The position numbers were made by a program, and so were the translations under genes. Positions 16,372 through 24,290 of a stretch of DNA of 55,916 nucleotides are shown here, in pieces; the first letter of the stretch is position 1; every line of letters starts with the position of its first letter. The stretch covers positions 1 through 55,916 of the forward strand of contig WHSR01000025.1 in assembly GCA_009379995.1 (NCBI GenBank), given 5' to 3'. Source of the DNA: Streptosporangiales bacterium. Its GTDB lineage: Bacteria > Actinomycetota > Actinomycetes > Streptosporangiales > WHSR01. Below the pieces are notes generated by a model that saw nothing but the letters and a program-made list of their open reading frames with translations, searched no databases and had not been told where the DNA came from.

Positions 16372-17467
16372 AGGCGTCGCGGAAAGGGCCCCGGAGCGGA
16401 CCCGACGGCGTACCACGATCATCGACTGCGACGTGCACAACTCGGTCCCCTCGGACGCCGCGCTGAGGCCGTACCTGCCCGCCCGATGGCGGCGGTACCT
16501 CGACCTGGTGGGGCACAAGGGCTACCACAGCCTGGAGAGGGGCTACGCCTACCCGAAGATCAGCCCCGGCGGCGGGGCGCGGGTGGATGCCTGGCCGCCG
16601 TCCGGCGGCGTCCCCGGCTCGGACCTGGACTTCATGCGCGAGCAGCTCCTCGACAACTACGGCATCGAGATCGCCGTACTCAACTGCCTGTACCGGGCGG
16701 GCGAACAGCTCAACGACGAGTACGCCGACGCCCTGGCGACCGCGATCAACGACTGGCAGGTCGAGGAGTGGACGGGACGGGACAGTCGCCTGCGCGCCTC
16801 CATGGTCGTGCCGTACGAGGCCGGCGACCTGGCCGCGAAGGAGATCGAGCGGCTGGCCGGGACGCCGGGCTTCGTCCAGGTGCTCGTCCTCCCGCGCACC
16901 AGGGAGCCGCTGGGCCGGCGGCGCTACTGGCCGCTGTACGAGGCGGCCGAGCATTACGGCATCCCGGTCGGCATCCACTTCGCCGGGCTCACCGGCAACC
17001 CGATCACCTCCTCCGGCTGGCCCTCCTACTACCTCGAGGACCACACGGTGATGGCCCAGGCTTTCCAGTCCCAGGTCATCAGCCTGATCTTCGAGGGGGT
17101 CTTCGAACGCTTCCCCCGGCTGCGGGTGGCGCTGGTCGAGGGTGGCTTCGCCTGGATGGTGCCGCTGCTGTGGCGCCTGGACGACCTGTACGAGCGTCTG
17201 CACGAAGAGGTGCCGCACCTGCGCCGGCGACCGTCCGAGTACGTCCGCGAGCACATGCGCATGACCACCCAGCCGATGGAGGAGCCGGAGCGGCCGCACC
17301 ATCTGCTGGACCTCATCGAGCAGCTGGGGCCGGAGATGCTGATGTTCTCGACCGACTACCCGCATTGGGATTTCGACGATCCGAATCGAGCGTTCCAGGT
17401 ACGGCTTCCGGAGGAGGTGAAGTCGAAGGTCTTCCACGAGAACGCTCGAGGGTTCTACGGGTTCTAG
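16364..17467 (+). CDS. Amidohydrolase-2 family metal-dependent hydrolase/decarboxylase, second copy
   Basis: A 367-residue paralogue of the preceding gene with IDCDVHNSVPS at about 20-30, VGIHFAGLTG, and STDYPHWDFDDP. It shares the insert that carries YPRG/YPKI and PGSDLDF(L)MREQ, so the two belong to the same subfamily and may form a heteromer or act on successive intermediates. The ATG at 16364 has GGAG 9 nt upstream. In-frame ATGs at 16349 and 16355 are alternatives. The Rieske gene starts 9 nt after the stop. Confidence 0.86.
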   Translation: MVEGVAERAPERTRRRTTIIDCDVHNSVPSDAALRPYLPARWRRYLDLVGHKGYHSLERGYAYPKISPGGGARVDAWPPSGGVPGSDLDFMREQLLDNYGIEIAVLNCLYRAGEQLNDEYADALATAINDWQVEEWTGRDSRLRASMVVPYEAGDLAAKEIERLAGTPGFVQVLVLPRTREPLGRRRYWPLYEAAEHYGIPVGIHFAGLTGNPITSSGWPSYYLEDHTVMAQAFQSQVISLIFEGVFERFPRLRVALVEGGFAWMVPLLWRLDDLYERLHEEVPHLRRRPSEYVREHMRMTTQPMEEPERPHHLLDLIEQLGPEMLMFSTDYPHWDFDDPNRAFQVRLPEEVKSKVFHENARGFYGF

Positions 17468-17476
17468 GGCGCCGCG

Positions 17477-17932
17477 GTGAAGAAGAAGCTATACGTCGTC
17501 GCGGAGGTAGACGAGATTCCACCGGGTGGACGGAAAATCGTCGAGATCGAGCGCCGATCCATCGGCGTCTTCAACATAAACGGCGAGTATTTCGCGTTGC
17601 GCAACGCGTGCCCGCACGCCGGAGGACCGTTGTGCCGGGGACTGTTGACAGGATTCCTGCGGTCCTCGGAGCCCGGCCAATACACCTACCTGCGGCGCGG
17701 CGAGTTCCTGCGGTGCCCGTGGCACCAATGGGAGTTCGACATACGGACCGGACAGTCGTGGCTGGATCCAGACAAGACCCGGGTCCGTACCTATCAAACG
17801 CGTGTTGAGCCTGGTCAGGCGCTGCTCGAGAACGAGGTCGAGCTGATGGGTTCGGGGCTGACCAAAGGGCCCTACGTCGCCGAAACATATCCGGTGCACA
17901 TCGACGGAAGGTACGTGGTGCTCGAATTGTAG
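17477..17932 (+). CDS. Rieske [2Fe-2S] ferredoxin-type protein
   Basis: A 151-residue single-domain Rieske protein. The cluster ligands are visible as CPHAGGPLC (Cys and His) and CPWHQWEFD (Cys and His), separated by an unusually long loop (about 30 residues instead of about 15-17) containing GFLRSSEPGQYTYLRRGEF. It has no oxygenase domain, so it would pass electrons to a partner; the FAD protein of the same operon is a candidate redox partner. No oxygenase alpha subunit is present nearby. GTG start. Confidence 0.88.
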   Translation: MKKKLYVVAEVDEIPPGGRKIVEIERRSIGVFNINGEYFALRNACPHAGGPLCRGLLTGFLRSSEPGQYTYLRRGEFLRCPWHQWEFDIRTGQSWLDPDKTRVRTYQTRVEPGQALLENEVELMGSGLTKGPYVAETYPVHIDGRYVVLEL

Positions 17933-17977
17933 TTGTTCGAGCCCGCGCCCACCCACTCAGCACCCGAGGAGGCCAGG

Positions 17978-19318
17978 GTGAAAGCTCCGGTGATAACGTC
18001 GCAGCCCGAGGTCGCCCCACCGCGTTCCTTCTGGGAATACGTCAAGAGCATTGGCCCCGGGTTCGTGGTGGCGATGTCCTGGCTCGGGGCCGGTGATTTC
18101 ATCGACTCGTCGGTATCCGGAGTCAACTACGGCTACGCATTGATGTGGGCGCTCGTGCTCGCCCTCTTCTGCCGTTATTTCTTCGTCTCCGCGATCGCGA
18201 AGTACTACCTGTGCAACGCCAAGGGCGACGTGTCGATCTTCACCGGGTTCGGTCGGCTGTGGCGGGGGCTGCCCGGCATCCTTGGAATCGCCGCCTTCAT
18301 CTCCGGCTTCATTCTGCAGACCTACATGTCGGTGGGCATCGGTACCGCGCTCTATCACCTGAGCGGGGGCATCGGCGGCCCGACCTGGGGTGTCTTCATC
18401 TGGACGGCTGTCGGCGTCGTGCTGACGGCCCTGCTGCTCATCGGCAGGCGGAGCTATTCGTTTCTGGAGATCGTGGCGCGGGTCACCGTCGCCGTACTCG
18501 TGGTGACGTTTGTTACCACGGCGCTGTGGCTGCGACCCGACGTACCGGAGGTCGCGAAGGGCCTGGTCTTCGACACCCCGGCGAACCAGGGCTTGTTCAC
18601 GTCGCTGCTGGTGGCAGCCGCGCTCATCGGGGCGGTCGGCGGCTCCGCCGGAAACCTGACGTACCCCGAGTTCATGGCGGACAAGGGCTGGCGAGGGCCG
18701 CGGTTCCGCCGGGTCCAGCTGGTCGACCTGGGCGTCGGCATCGCCGCGATCATCGTCGTCGACCTCGCGGTGTGGATCGTCGGGGCCGAGGTCGCGCGCG
18801 CCAACGATCTCACCATCTCCGCTCCCGAGGACCTGGCCACGATGATGCGGCTGGCCCTCGGCCAGGTGGGGCCGACGCTGATGTGGGTGGGGCTGTTCTT
18901 CGTGACCTTCAGCTCCTTCCCCGCCTACGCGCGGGGCTACACCAAGGTCCTGTTCAGCGGGCTCTACGAGACGTTCGGCCGCCGGGCCCGGCGGTACGGA
19001 ACCGGCGAAAGCGACCCGCTGTTCAACTGGCTCCAGATCGGCATCATGGTCCTCCTGCCGCTCGTGTTCGCGCTTCCCGCCTTCCCCGACGTGGTGGTGC
19101 TGACGGTGGCCGGAAGCTCGACGTCGGCGATCCTCGCGCCGGTCATCATGGGCGGGGTCCTCATCCTGACCAACCGCAAGAGCCTGATGCTCCCCGGCTA
19201 TACCAACCGGTGGTGGGAGAACGCGATCCTGTTCGCGGTCGCCGTCATCGGCGTGTGGGCGAGCTGGCACGTCATCAAGGGCCTGATCGACCTGGCGGCC
19301 AAGGTGGTGGGCGGATGA
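17978..19318 (+). CDS. Nramp-fold membrane transporter with altered metal site
   Basis: A roughly 446-residue protein with about 11 membrane segments and an overall Nramp pattern: GPGFVVAMSWLGAGDF in segment 1 and GSAGNLTYPEF in segment 6. The canonical ligands DPGN and MPH are replaced by GAGD and SAG, so ordinary Mn/Fe binding is not expected. It may carry another ion or a small organic solute. The GTG at 17978 has GAGGAGG 5 nt upstream; a TTG at 17933 would add 15 residues. It lies between the Rieske and tctC genes, in the catabolic cluster. Confidence 0.82.
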   Translation: MKAPVITSQPEVAPPRSFWEYVKSIGPGFVVAMSWLGAGDFIDSSVSGVNYGYALMWALVLALFCRYFFVSAIAKYYLCNAKGDVSIFTGFGRLWRGLPGILGIAAFISGFILQTYMSVGIGTALYHLSGGIGGPTWGVFIWTAVGVVLTALLLIGRRSYSFLEIVARVTVAVLVVTFVTTALWLRPDVPEVAKGLVFDTPANQGLFTSLLVAAALIGAVGGSAGNLTYPEFMADKGWRGPRFRRVQLVDLGVGIAAIIVVDLAVWIVGAEVARANDLTISAPEDLATMMRLALGQVGPTLMWVGLFFVTFSSFPAYARGYTKVLFSGLYETFGRRARRYGTGESDPLFNWLQIGIMVLLPLVFALPAFPDVVVLTVAGSSTSAILAPVIMGGVLILTNRKSLMLPGYTNRWWENAILFAVAVIGVWASWHVIKGLIDLAAKVVGG

Positions 19319-19368
19319 GCCGGTAGAACGACCGGTCACCGCCGGGTCCCGATGCCGGATCCGGTCAT

Positions 19369-19424
19369 GGAAAGGGGTTTCCGCCTAGCGATCAAGCCGA
19401 CACTCTAGGTGACAGGGTCGGCTT
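19369..19424 (+). promoter_or_regulatory. Two hairpins in the Nramp-tctC gap
   Basis: The 116-bp gap holds GGAAA-GGGG-TTTCC at 19369-19382 and an 8-bp stem AAGCCGAC/GTCGGCTT (19394-19401 with 19417-19424) that ends one base before the GGAGG of tctC (19426). The second could terminate or attenuate transcription, or mask the ribosome site, and so set a separate expression level for the uptake genes. Confidence 0.45.
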
Positions 19425-19434
19425 TGGAGGCGGT

Positions 19435-20460
19435 ATGCGGACGACGAGGACCCTTTGGTCGGTGCTGGCGGCGTTCGTACTGCTGGCCGGTACGGCATGC
19501 GGGAGCCTGGGTGGCGGTGGTGGCGACGGCGAGGGGGCCGCGGCCGACCCGTGCGACAAGGCGACGAACTACCCTCGCGGACCCGTTCAGTTCATCATCC
19601 CCTGGGCGGCCGGCGGCGGCACCGACAGCGTGGGCCGCTTCATCGCGAACCAGCTCGGCGAGCGGCTCGGCACCCAGGTGAACGTGGTCAACCGTACGGG
19701 CGGAAGCGGGGCGATCGGGCACACCGCGATCTCGACGGCCCGACCGGACGGCCAGACCATCGGGATGCCCACCGTCGAGCTCACGATGATGCACTGGCTG
19801 GGCCTCACCCAGCTGACGTACCAGCAGTTCACCCCGATCGGCCAGGTCAACTTCGACCCCGCGGGTATCACCGTGCGCTCCGACGCCCCGTGGAAGGACG
19901 TCGAGGAACTGCTCGCGTACGTCGAGAAGAACCCCGGCGAGCTCACCGCCTCCGGCACCGGGCAGGGAGGGATCTGGGACCTCGCCCGCGCCGGCATGTT
20001 GGTCGAGGCGGGGCTGCCGCCCGACGCCATCCGCTGGGTGCCGAGCGACGGCGCGGCACCGGCCCTACAGGAGCTGGCGGCCGGCGGGATCGACATCTCC
20101 TTCGCCAGCCTGGTGGAGAACCAGACGCTGATCGAGGAGGGCCGGGTGAAGGCGCTGGGGATCATGGCCGAGGAACGCGCCGCGAACTTCCCCGACGTGC
20201 CGACCCTCGAGGAGCAGGGCGTCGACTACGCGATGAGCGCCTGGCGCGGCGTCGCCGGCCCGGAGGGGCTGCCCGACGACATCGTCGCCGAGCTGTCCTG
20301 CCACGTCCAGAAGATCGTGAACGGTCAGGCGTACAAGTCGTTCATGGCCGAGGCGGGCTTCGGCGTCACCTACCGCGGGCCGGAGGAGTTCGGGCGGTTC
20401 CTGGCCGCCGAGGACAAGAGCAAGGGCGACCTGATGCGCAGGGCCGGGCTGGCCAAGTGA
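19435..20460 (+). CDS. tctC: Tripartite tricarboxylate transporter, substrate-binding protein TctC
   Basis: A 341-residue Bug-type solute receptor. A lipoprotein signal peptide ends at Cys22 (LLAGTAC), followed by a Gly-rich linker and the mature fold starting FIIPWAAGGGTDSVGRFIA, with VVNRTGGSGAIGHTAIS and PDGQTIG, the two beta-strand motifs that grip a carboxylate ligand in this family. The GGAGG at 19426 precedes the ATG. The stop overlaps the tctB GTG (GTGA). The bound acid is unknown; Bug proteins bind citrate, aromatic acids, nicotinate and similar compounds. Confidence 0.92.
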   Translation: MRTTRTLWSVLAAFVLLAGTACGSLGGGGGDGEGAAADPCDKATNYPRGPVQFIIPWAAGGGTDSVGRFIANQLGERLGTQVNVVNRTGGSGAIGHTAISTARPDGQTIGMPTVELTMMHWLGLTQLTYQQFTPIGQVNFDPAGITVRSDAPWKDVEELLAYVEKNPGELTASGTGQGGIWDLARAGMLVEAGLPPDAIRWVPSDGAAPALQELAAGGIDISFASLVENQTLIEEGRVKALGIMAEERAANFPDVPTLEEQGVDYAMSAWRGVAGPEGLPDDIVAELSCHVQKIVNGQAYKSFMAEAGFGVTYRGPEEFGRFLAAEDKSKGDLMRRAGLAK

Positions 20461-20993
20461 GGCAGCGTTCGGTCGCCCCGGGCGATCTCGTCGCCGGCCT
20501 GCTTGCCACCGGCCTCGGCCTGGCGGTCGTGCTGTACGTACGGCGGTTTCCCGAGCTTCCCGGCGGGCAGCCCGGACCTGCCCTGTTTCCGGGGATCGTC
20601 GGCGGCCTCCTGATCGTCTTCGGCGTGGTCCTCGCCGTACGGGCGATCGCCGCCCGGCCCCGGCCGGTTGAACCTGCGGCTGACTCCGATGAATCGTCCA
20701 CTCACCCGGACCTAGCGGGTGAAGGGCCCATTCATCGGCCCCCTCGGCGCCGTCGGCGCTACGTACCGGTCGCCAAGGCAGCCGCCGTGCTCGCCGCGGT
20801 CGGGGTGTACCTGCTGGCCGCCGGGGTGCTCGGCTTCATCCCGACCATGGCCGCGCTGCTGTGGCTGCTCATGCTCGCCCTGGGCGCCCGGCCGCTTCCG
20901 GCCCTGGGCGCCGCCGTCCTGGCGACGCTGCTCATCTACTACCTGTTCGGGATGGTCCTGCTGGTGCCCCTGCCTTTGGGACCGCTGGGGTAG
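20457..20993 (+). CDS. tctB: Tripartite tricarboxylate transporter, small membrane subunit TctB
   Basis: A 178-residue membrane protein with four hydrophobic segments (LVAGLLATGLGLAVVLYV; LFPGIVGGLLIVFGVVLAV; AAAVLAAVGVYLLAAGVLGF; ALGAAVLATLLIYYLFGMVL) and the family motif FPELPGGQPGPALFPGIVGG. It works with TctA as the sodium-coupled membrane complex. The cytoplasmic loop between segments 2 and 3 is enlarged by a stretch coded by a nested inverted repeat (20688-20736). GTG start overlaps tctC; tctA follows after 5 nt. Confidence 0.88.
   Translation: MRQRSVAPGDLVAGLLATGLGLAVVLYVRRFPELPGGQPGPALFPGIVGGLLIVFGVVLAVRAIAARPRPVEPAADSDESSTHPDLAGEGPIHRPPRRRRRYVPVAKAAAVLAAVGVYLLAAGVLGFIPTMAALLWLLMLALGARPLPALGAAVLATLLIYYLFGMVLLVPLPLGPLG
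20688..20736. repeat. Nested inverted repeat inside tctB
   Basis: The outer arms GATGAAT (20688-20694) and ATTCATC (20730-20736) enclose inner arms CACCCG (20703-20708) and CGGGTG (20716-20721), with GGGCCC at 20724-20729. It is read through in frame and encodes part of the tctB loop. The core CGGGTGAAGGG also occurs, inverted, at 30472-30482 upstream of the HAD gene, where a second dyad is seen. This looks like a small REP-type insertion. Confidence 0.5.
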
Positions 20994-20998
20994 GCGAC

Positions 20999-22510
20999 GT
21001 GCTGAGCGACCTCGGCGACGCCCTGGCGATGCTGGCCGACGGCACGCTGCTGGCGGTCGTGCTCGGCTCGGCGGTGTACGGGCTGTTCATCGGCGCCATC
21101 CCGGGCCTCACCGCGACGCTCGCGACCGCCCTGCTCGTGCCGCTCGCGTTCTTTCTCGAACCGCTGCCCGCGATAGCCGCGATCGTGACGATGTCGGCGA
21201 TGGCGATCTTCGCGGGAGACCTGCCGTCGGCGTTGATCCGCATCCCCGGCACCCCGGCGAGCGCCGCCTACACCGAGGACGCCTACCGGCTCACCCGTGC
21301 CGGCCAGGGTGGCCTGGTGCTCGGCGTCGCTCTGGTGGGCTCGGCCATCGGGGGGATCGTGGGAGCGATAGTGCTGATGGTCGGCGCACAGCTGCTGGCC
21401 GAGGTGGCCCTGCAGTTCACCTCGTACGAGTACTTCTGGGTGGCCGTCCTCGGCCTGGCCGCGGCCGTGATCATCTCGCGAGGCTCGCAGGTCAAGGGGG
21501 CCATCTCGGTACTGATCGGCCTGCTGCTGTCCACCGTGGGCCTGGACATCGCGCTGGGATACGCCCGGTTCACCTTCGGCAGCACCGAGCTGCTCCAGGG
21601 CATCGACTTCATCCCGGCCATGATCGGGTTGTTCGGTCTGTCCGAGGTGCTCCGGACGGTGGCCGCCCGGGGCTCGTACTCCCGCGCGACAAGGCTCAAC
21701 ACCCGGCGGATGTTCCGGGAGACCGGTCGGACGCTGTGGCGGTACCGGCGCGGGGTGGTCAGCGGCAACGCGATCGGCGGCGCGATCGGCGTGCTGCCGG
21801 GCGCGGGCGGGGACGTGGCCGCCTGGGTCTCGTACGCGGCGACGAAGACCGCCTCCAAGGAGGGGCATCGGTTCGGCCGGGGCCACATCGAGCCGGTCGT
21901 GTCGGCCGGCGCGGCCAACAACGCCGCGATCGCCTCGGCGTACGTGCCGACCCTGGTGTTCGGCATACCCGGTGACACGATCACCGCGATTCTCATCGGG
22001 GTGTTGCTGGTCAAGGGGGTGCAGCCGGGGCCGACGATGTTCCAGGAGCAGGCCCCTCTGCTGTACGCGGTCTATCTGCTGTTCATCCTGGCCAACCTCG
22101 TGATGATCCCGCTCGGCTACCTGGCGATCCGCGGGAGCGGTCTGCTGCTGCGGGTGCCGCTGCCGCTCCTGATGCCGATCATCCTGGCGTTCTGCATCGT
22201 CGGCTCGTACGCGATCAACAACAGCACCCTCGGGATCATCGTCATGGCCGTCATGGGGGTGCTCGGCTACGCCCTGGAGCGCGGCGGGTTCCCGCTGGCG
22301 CCGGTCGTGCTCGGCCTGGTGCTCGGCCCGCTGGTGGAGAAGAACTTCATGCAGAGCGTGATCAAGACCAACTGGGACCTCGGCCAGTTCTTCACCAGGC
22401 CGGCGAGCGCGGTACTCATGGTGCTGACCCTGCTGGTCCTTGCGTACCCGCTGCTGCGGGGCCTCGTCTCCCGGCTTCGCCCGTCCCGGACGGGCCCACC
22501 GTCTGGTTGA
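20999..22510 (+). CDS. tctA: Tripartite tricarboxylate transporter, large membrane subunit TctA
   Basis: A 503-residue protein with about 11-12 membrane segments and the TctA signatures GLFIGAIPGLTATLATALL, GIPGTPASAA-type RIPGTPASAAYTEDAY near the N-terminus and the second repeat GVLPGAGGDVAAWVSYA with FGIPGDTITAILIG. It closes the uptake module TctC-B-A. The GTG at 20999 is in the family-typical position; frames from 20861 run into tctB. Confidence 0.93.
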   Translation: MLSDLGDALAMLADGTLLAVVLGSAVYGLFIGAIPGLTATLATALLVPLAFFLEPLPAIAAIVTMSAMAIFAGDLPSALIRIPGTPASAAYTEDAYRLTRAGQGGLVLGVALVGSAIGGIVGAIVLMVGAQLLAEVALQFTSYEYFWVAVLGLAAAVIISRGSQVKGAISVLIGLLLSTVGLDIALGYARFTFGSTELLQGIDFIPAMIGLFGLSEVLRTVAARGSYSRATRLNTRRMFRETGRTLWRYRRGVVSGNAIGGAIGVLPGAGGDVAAWVSYAATKTASKEGHRFGRGHIEPVVSAGAANNAAIASAYVPTLVFGIPGDTITAILIGVLLVKGVQPGPTMFQEQAPLLYAVYLLFILANLVMIPLGYLAIRGSGLLLRVPLPLLMPIILAFCIVGSYAINNSTLGIIVMAVMGVLGYALERGGFPLAPVVLGLVLGPLVEKNFMQSVIKTNWDLGQFFTRPASAVLMVLTLLVLAYPLLRGLVSRLRPSRTGPPSG

Positions 22511-22514
22511 GCGC

Positions 22515-22541
22515 TTTTCCACAGCCGCTTATTTGTCCACA
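22515..22541 (+). promoter_or_regulatory. Pair of DnaA-box-like sequences
   Basis: TTTTCCACA (22515-22523) and TTGTCCACA (22533-22541) lie in the same orientation, 18 bp apart, in the gap after tctA. The second equals the consensus 9-mer of GC-rich actinobacteria. Two boxes do not make an origin. They may be a DnaA-controlled promoter element or chance. Confidence 0.35.
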
Positions 22542-22640
22542 GCGGGCCTCCCTCGCGGCGCAAGGACCTGCGTATTACCTCTAGCTTGAGGTATGCCCCG
22601 AAAAGGCCGCCCACAGCGAAAAGAGGTGGAGGGCATGCCC

Positions 22641-22844
22641 ATGAGGCCCAGACATCCCGTCAAGGAGCTGGAAAGGCTTCTTCGTGAGGCCGAGCTGAGA
22701 GGCTGGAGAGCGGAAGGCGGAAGGAATTATTTCCGCTTACGTTGTCCCTGCGGGAATCATCAGCGGTGGGTCCTCGTCACGCCGTCGGATCCGGACTACG
22801 AGTGGAGGGCGTGGGGATGGCTCAGGCAGACCGGGTGCTGGTGA
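22641..22844 (+). CDS. Small HicA-like protein
   Basis: A 67-residue protein, PVKELERLLREAELRGWRAEGG followed by NYFRLRCPCGNHQRWVLV. The layout recalls the dsRBD-like HicA toxins (KELxKLLxxxGW, then a catalytic His in GSHH), but the SHH is replaced by RNYFRL and the protein carries a CPCGNH motif, so RNase activity is uncertain. The ATG at 22641 has GGAGGG 7 nt upstream; ATGs at 22635 and 22593 are alternatives. It is paired with the gene at 22858. Confidence 0.55.
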   Translation: MRPRHPVKELERLLREAELRGWRAEGGRNYFRLRCPCGNHQRWVLVTPSDPDYEWRAWGWLRQTGCW

Positions 22845-22857
22845 CGGGAGGCACGTC

Positions 22858-23178
22858 GTGAGGTACGGAGTCATCGTCCCGCTCACGGCGAGCGGCGTGC
22901 GTGGGGACCTGGGCGACGCGGTCGAGCGGCTCGCGGATCGGCTTGTCGAGTTCGGGCAGCGCGACCGGCGTCTTCTCGACTTCGGAATCGGGGCCAATGC
23001 CACGAACGAAACCGTGGACGTCGAGTTGACCCTCGAGGCGGGTGGTCCGGGCGACGCGATCACTTCGAGTCTGAGCTGCCTGCGTGCGGCGAGCCAGGCG
23101 CACGGTTCGGTAGCTGCCTACGAGGTCATTGACGAGGAGGGCCTGACCGTTCGCCCGTTGGAACGGCTCTTTGTCTGA
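22858..23178 (+). CDS. Small protein of unknown function, partner of the HicA-like gene
   Basis: A 106-residue acidic alpha/beta protein beginning RYGVIVPLTASGVRGDLGDAV and ending PLERLFV. I do not recognise it. GGGAGG lies 6 nt before the GTG, 13 nt after the HicA-like gene, so the two are co-transcribed, a toxin-antitoxin-like arrangement. The leader GGGAGG-N2-CGTCGTGA is nearly the same as that of the YbaB-like gene at 23250, which suggests a shared evolutionary unit. Confidence 0.6.
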   Translation: MRYGVIVPLTASGVRGDLGDAVERLADRLVEFGQRDRRLLDFGIGANATNETVDVELTLEAGGPGDAITSSLSCLRAASQAHGSVAAYEVIDEEGLTVRPLERLFV

Positions 23179-23249
23179 TTCTCCGCGGAAGACAATTCAC
23201 AGGTATCAACCGGTGCCCGGCCGCCATCTAATGTTGCGGGAGGTGCGTC

Positions 23250-23986
23250 GTGAACCAGGAACCCAGGGCTGCCTTATCGGATTTGCGGGCGGCGGTTCAG
23301 CGTGGCAAGGACATGCTGGCCGAGCTGGCAGCGGCACGTGTCGACGCCTCGGATGACGACGGTGCCGTGGTCGCCACGGCCGACGGCCTGGGCCGGATCA
23401 TCGACCTGCACCTTTCGGAGGAGGCGCTGCGTCACCCGCGGCTCCTCGGCGAATACGTGACGGCGGCGGTACGGCACGCGAAGCAAGTCGGGTCAGCGGC
23501 CGCGGAGGAGCGACGGCGGGCCTACTTCCCCGACTCACCCGCGCTGGCCGAGGTCCAGGCCTCGATGTCGCCGCCGCCCGATCGGGCCGGCCGGGGCGCC
23601 GTCGACTACCCGGGTTCCTCCGAGGTGCGGGACATGCTCGCCGAGGGCGTGGAGGCACGCCAGCGGGCCGCGCGGGCTCACGAGGAGTTCGAGGAGCACC
23701 CGATCTACCAGGAGATCGGCGTCGGCGCGGGAACCGTGGAGATGAACGCCGCGGCCACCCACCTGCAGGTGGACATCCGGCCCGAGGCGGTCAGGCGGGT
23801 AGGTGCCGGGCGGCTCGCCGGCCAGATAGTCGAGGCGGTCCGCGAGGCGGAGAGGCGGGCCGAGGAGTTCCGATTCTCCACGCTGGATCGGATCAGCGTC
23901 GGGGAAACGGCCGTCGGGGCCTTGATGCGCGCGGCCCGGCGCCGGCTCGGCATCGCAGAGCTACGAGAAGAGACGAACGACTATGA
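23250..23986 (+). CDS. YbaB/EbfC-like protein with no in-frame stop before the next gene
   Basis: Residues 1-90 and about 165-240 each look like YbaB/EbfC nucleoid-type domains (helix, then VVATADGLGRIIDLHLSEEAL, then a long helix), a fusion common beside WXG100 genes in actinobacteria. GGGAGG precedes the GTG at 23250. The frame does not close where the family should end. It runs on to 24284, out of frame with the whole WXG100 gene. Codon quality drops from about 23957 (CTA CGA GAA), so a former TGA may have become CGA, or a frameshift lies here. The annotated end is the likely natural one. Confidence 0.55.
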
Positions 23987-24279
23987 GCTTTCGGGTGCAG
24001 ATCGAGGCGCTGAGGCGGCACGCCGACGCGCTGCAGGCCGAGTCACAGGTCTGGCGAGAGGCGATCCCGAACAAGGTTGTCTTCGGCGACACCGGCCTTT
24101 CCTCGGACGCGCTCACCATGCCCGGCGAGGAGCTGTGGAAGGCATACGGGGAGGTCAAGGTGCAATACACCGAGTACCTGATCGCCGCGGGCCAGGCCTT
24201 GCAGGCCGCCGCGAACCTGCTGCGCCGCACGGCCGACACCTACGGCGACGCCGACGCGAGCATCGCCGACACCTTCTGA
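23983..24279 (+). CDS. WXG100-superfamily (ESX-type) small helical protein
   Basis: A 98-residue all-helical protein of ESAT-6/CFP-10 size: helix (VQIEALRRHADALQAESQVW), a mid-section with Trp in PGEELWKAYGEV, and a second helix (YTEYLIAAGQALQAAANLLR) ending in Asp-Ala-Asp-Ala-Ser. The strict WXG turn is not obvious, so it belongs to the ESX-1 EspG/PE-like or DUF6317/type VII relatives. No EccC ATPase is in the window, so secretion would need machinery elsewhere. Confidence 0.65.
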   Translation: MSFRVQIEALRRHADALQAESQVWREAIPNKVVFGDTGLSSDALTMPGEELWKAYGEVKVQYTEYLIAAGQALQAAANLLRRTADTYGDADASIADTF

Positions 24280-24290
24280 GGTGATGAGCC

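Noticed and set aside
22515..22541. Replication origin
   Set aside because: Only two DnaA-like boxes and no dnaA/dnaN or AT-rich unwinding region.
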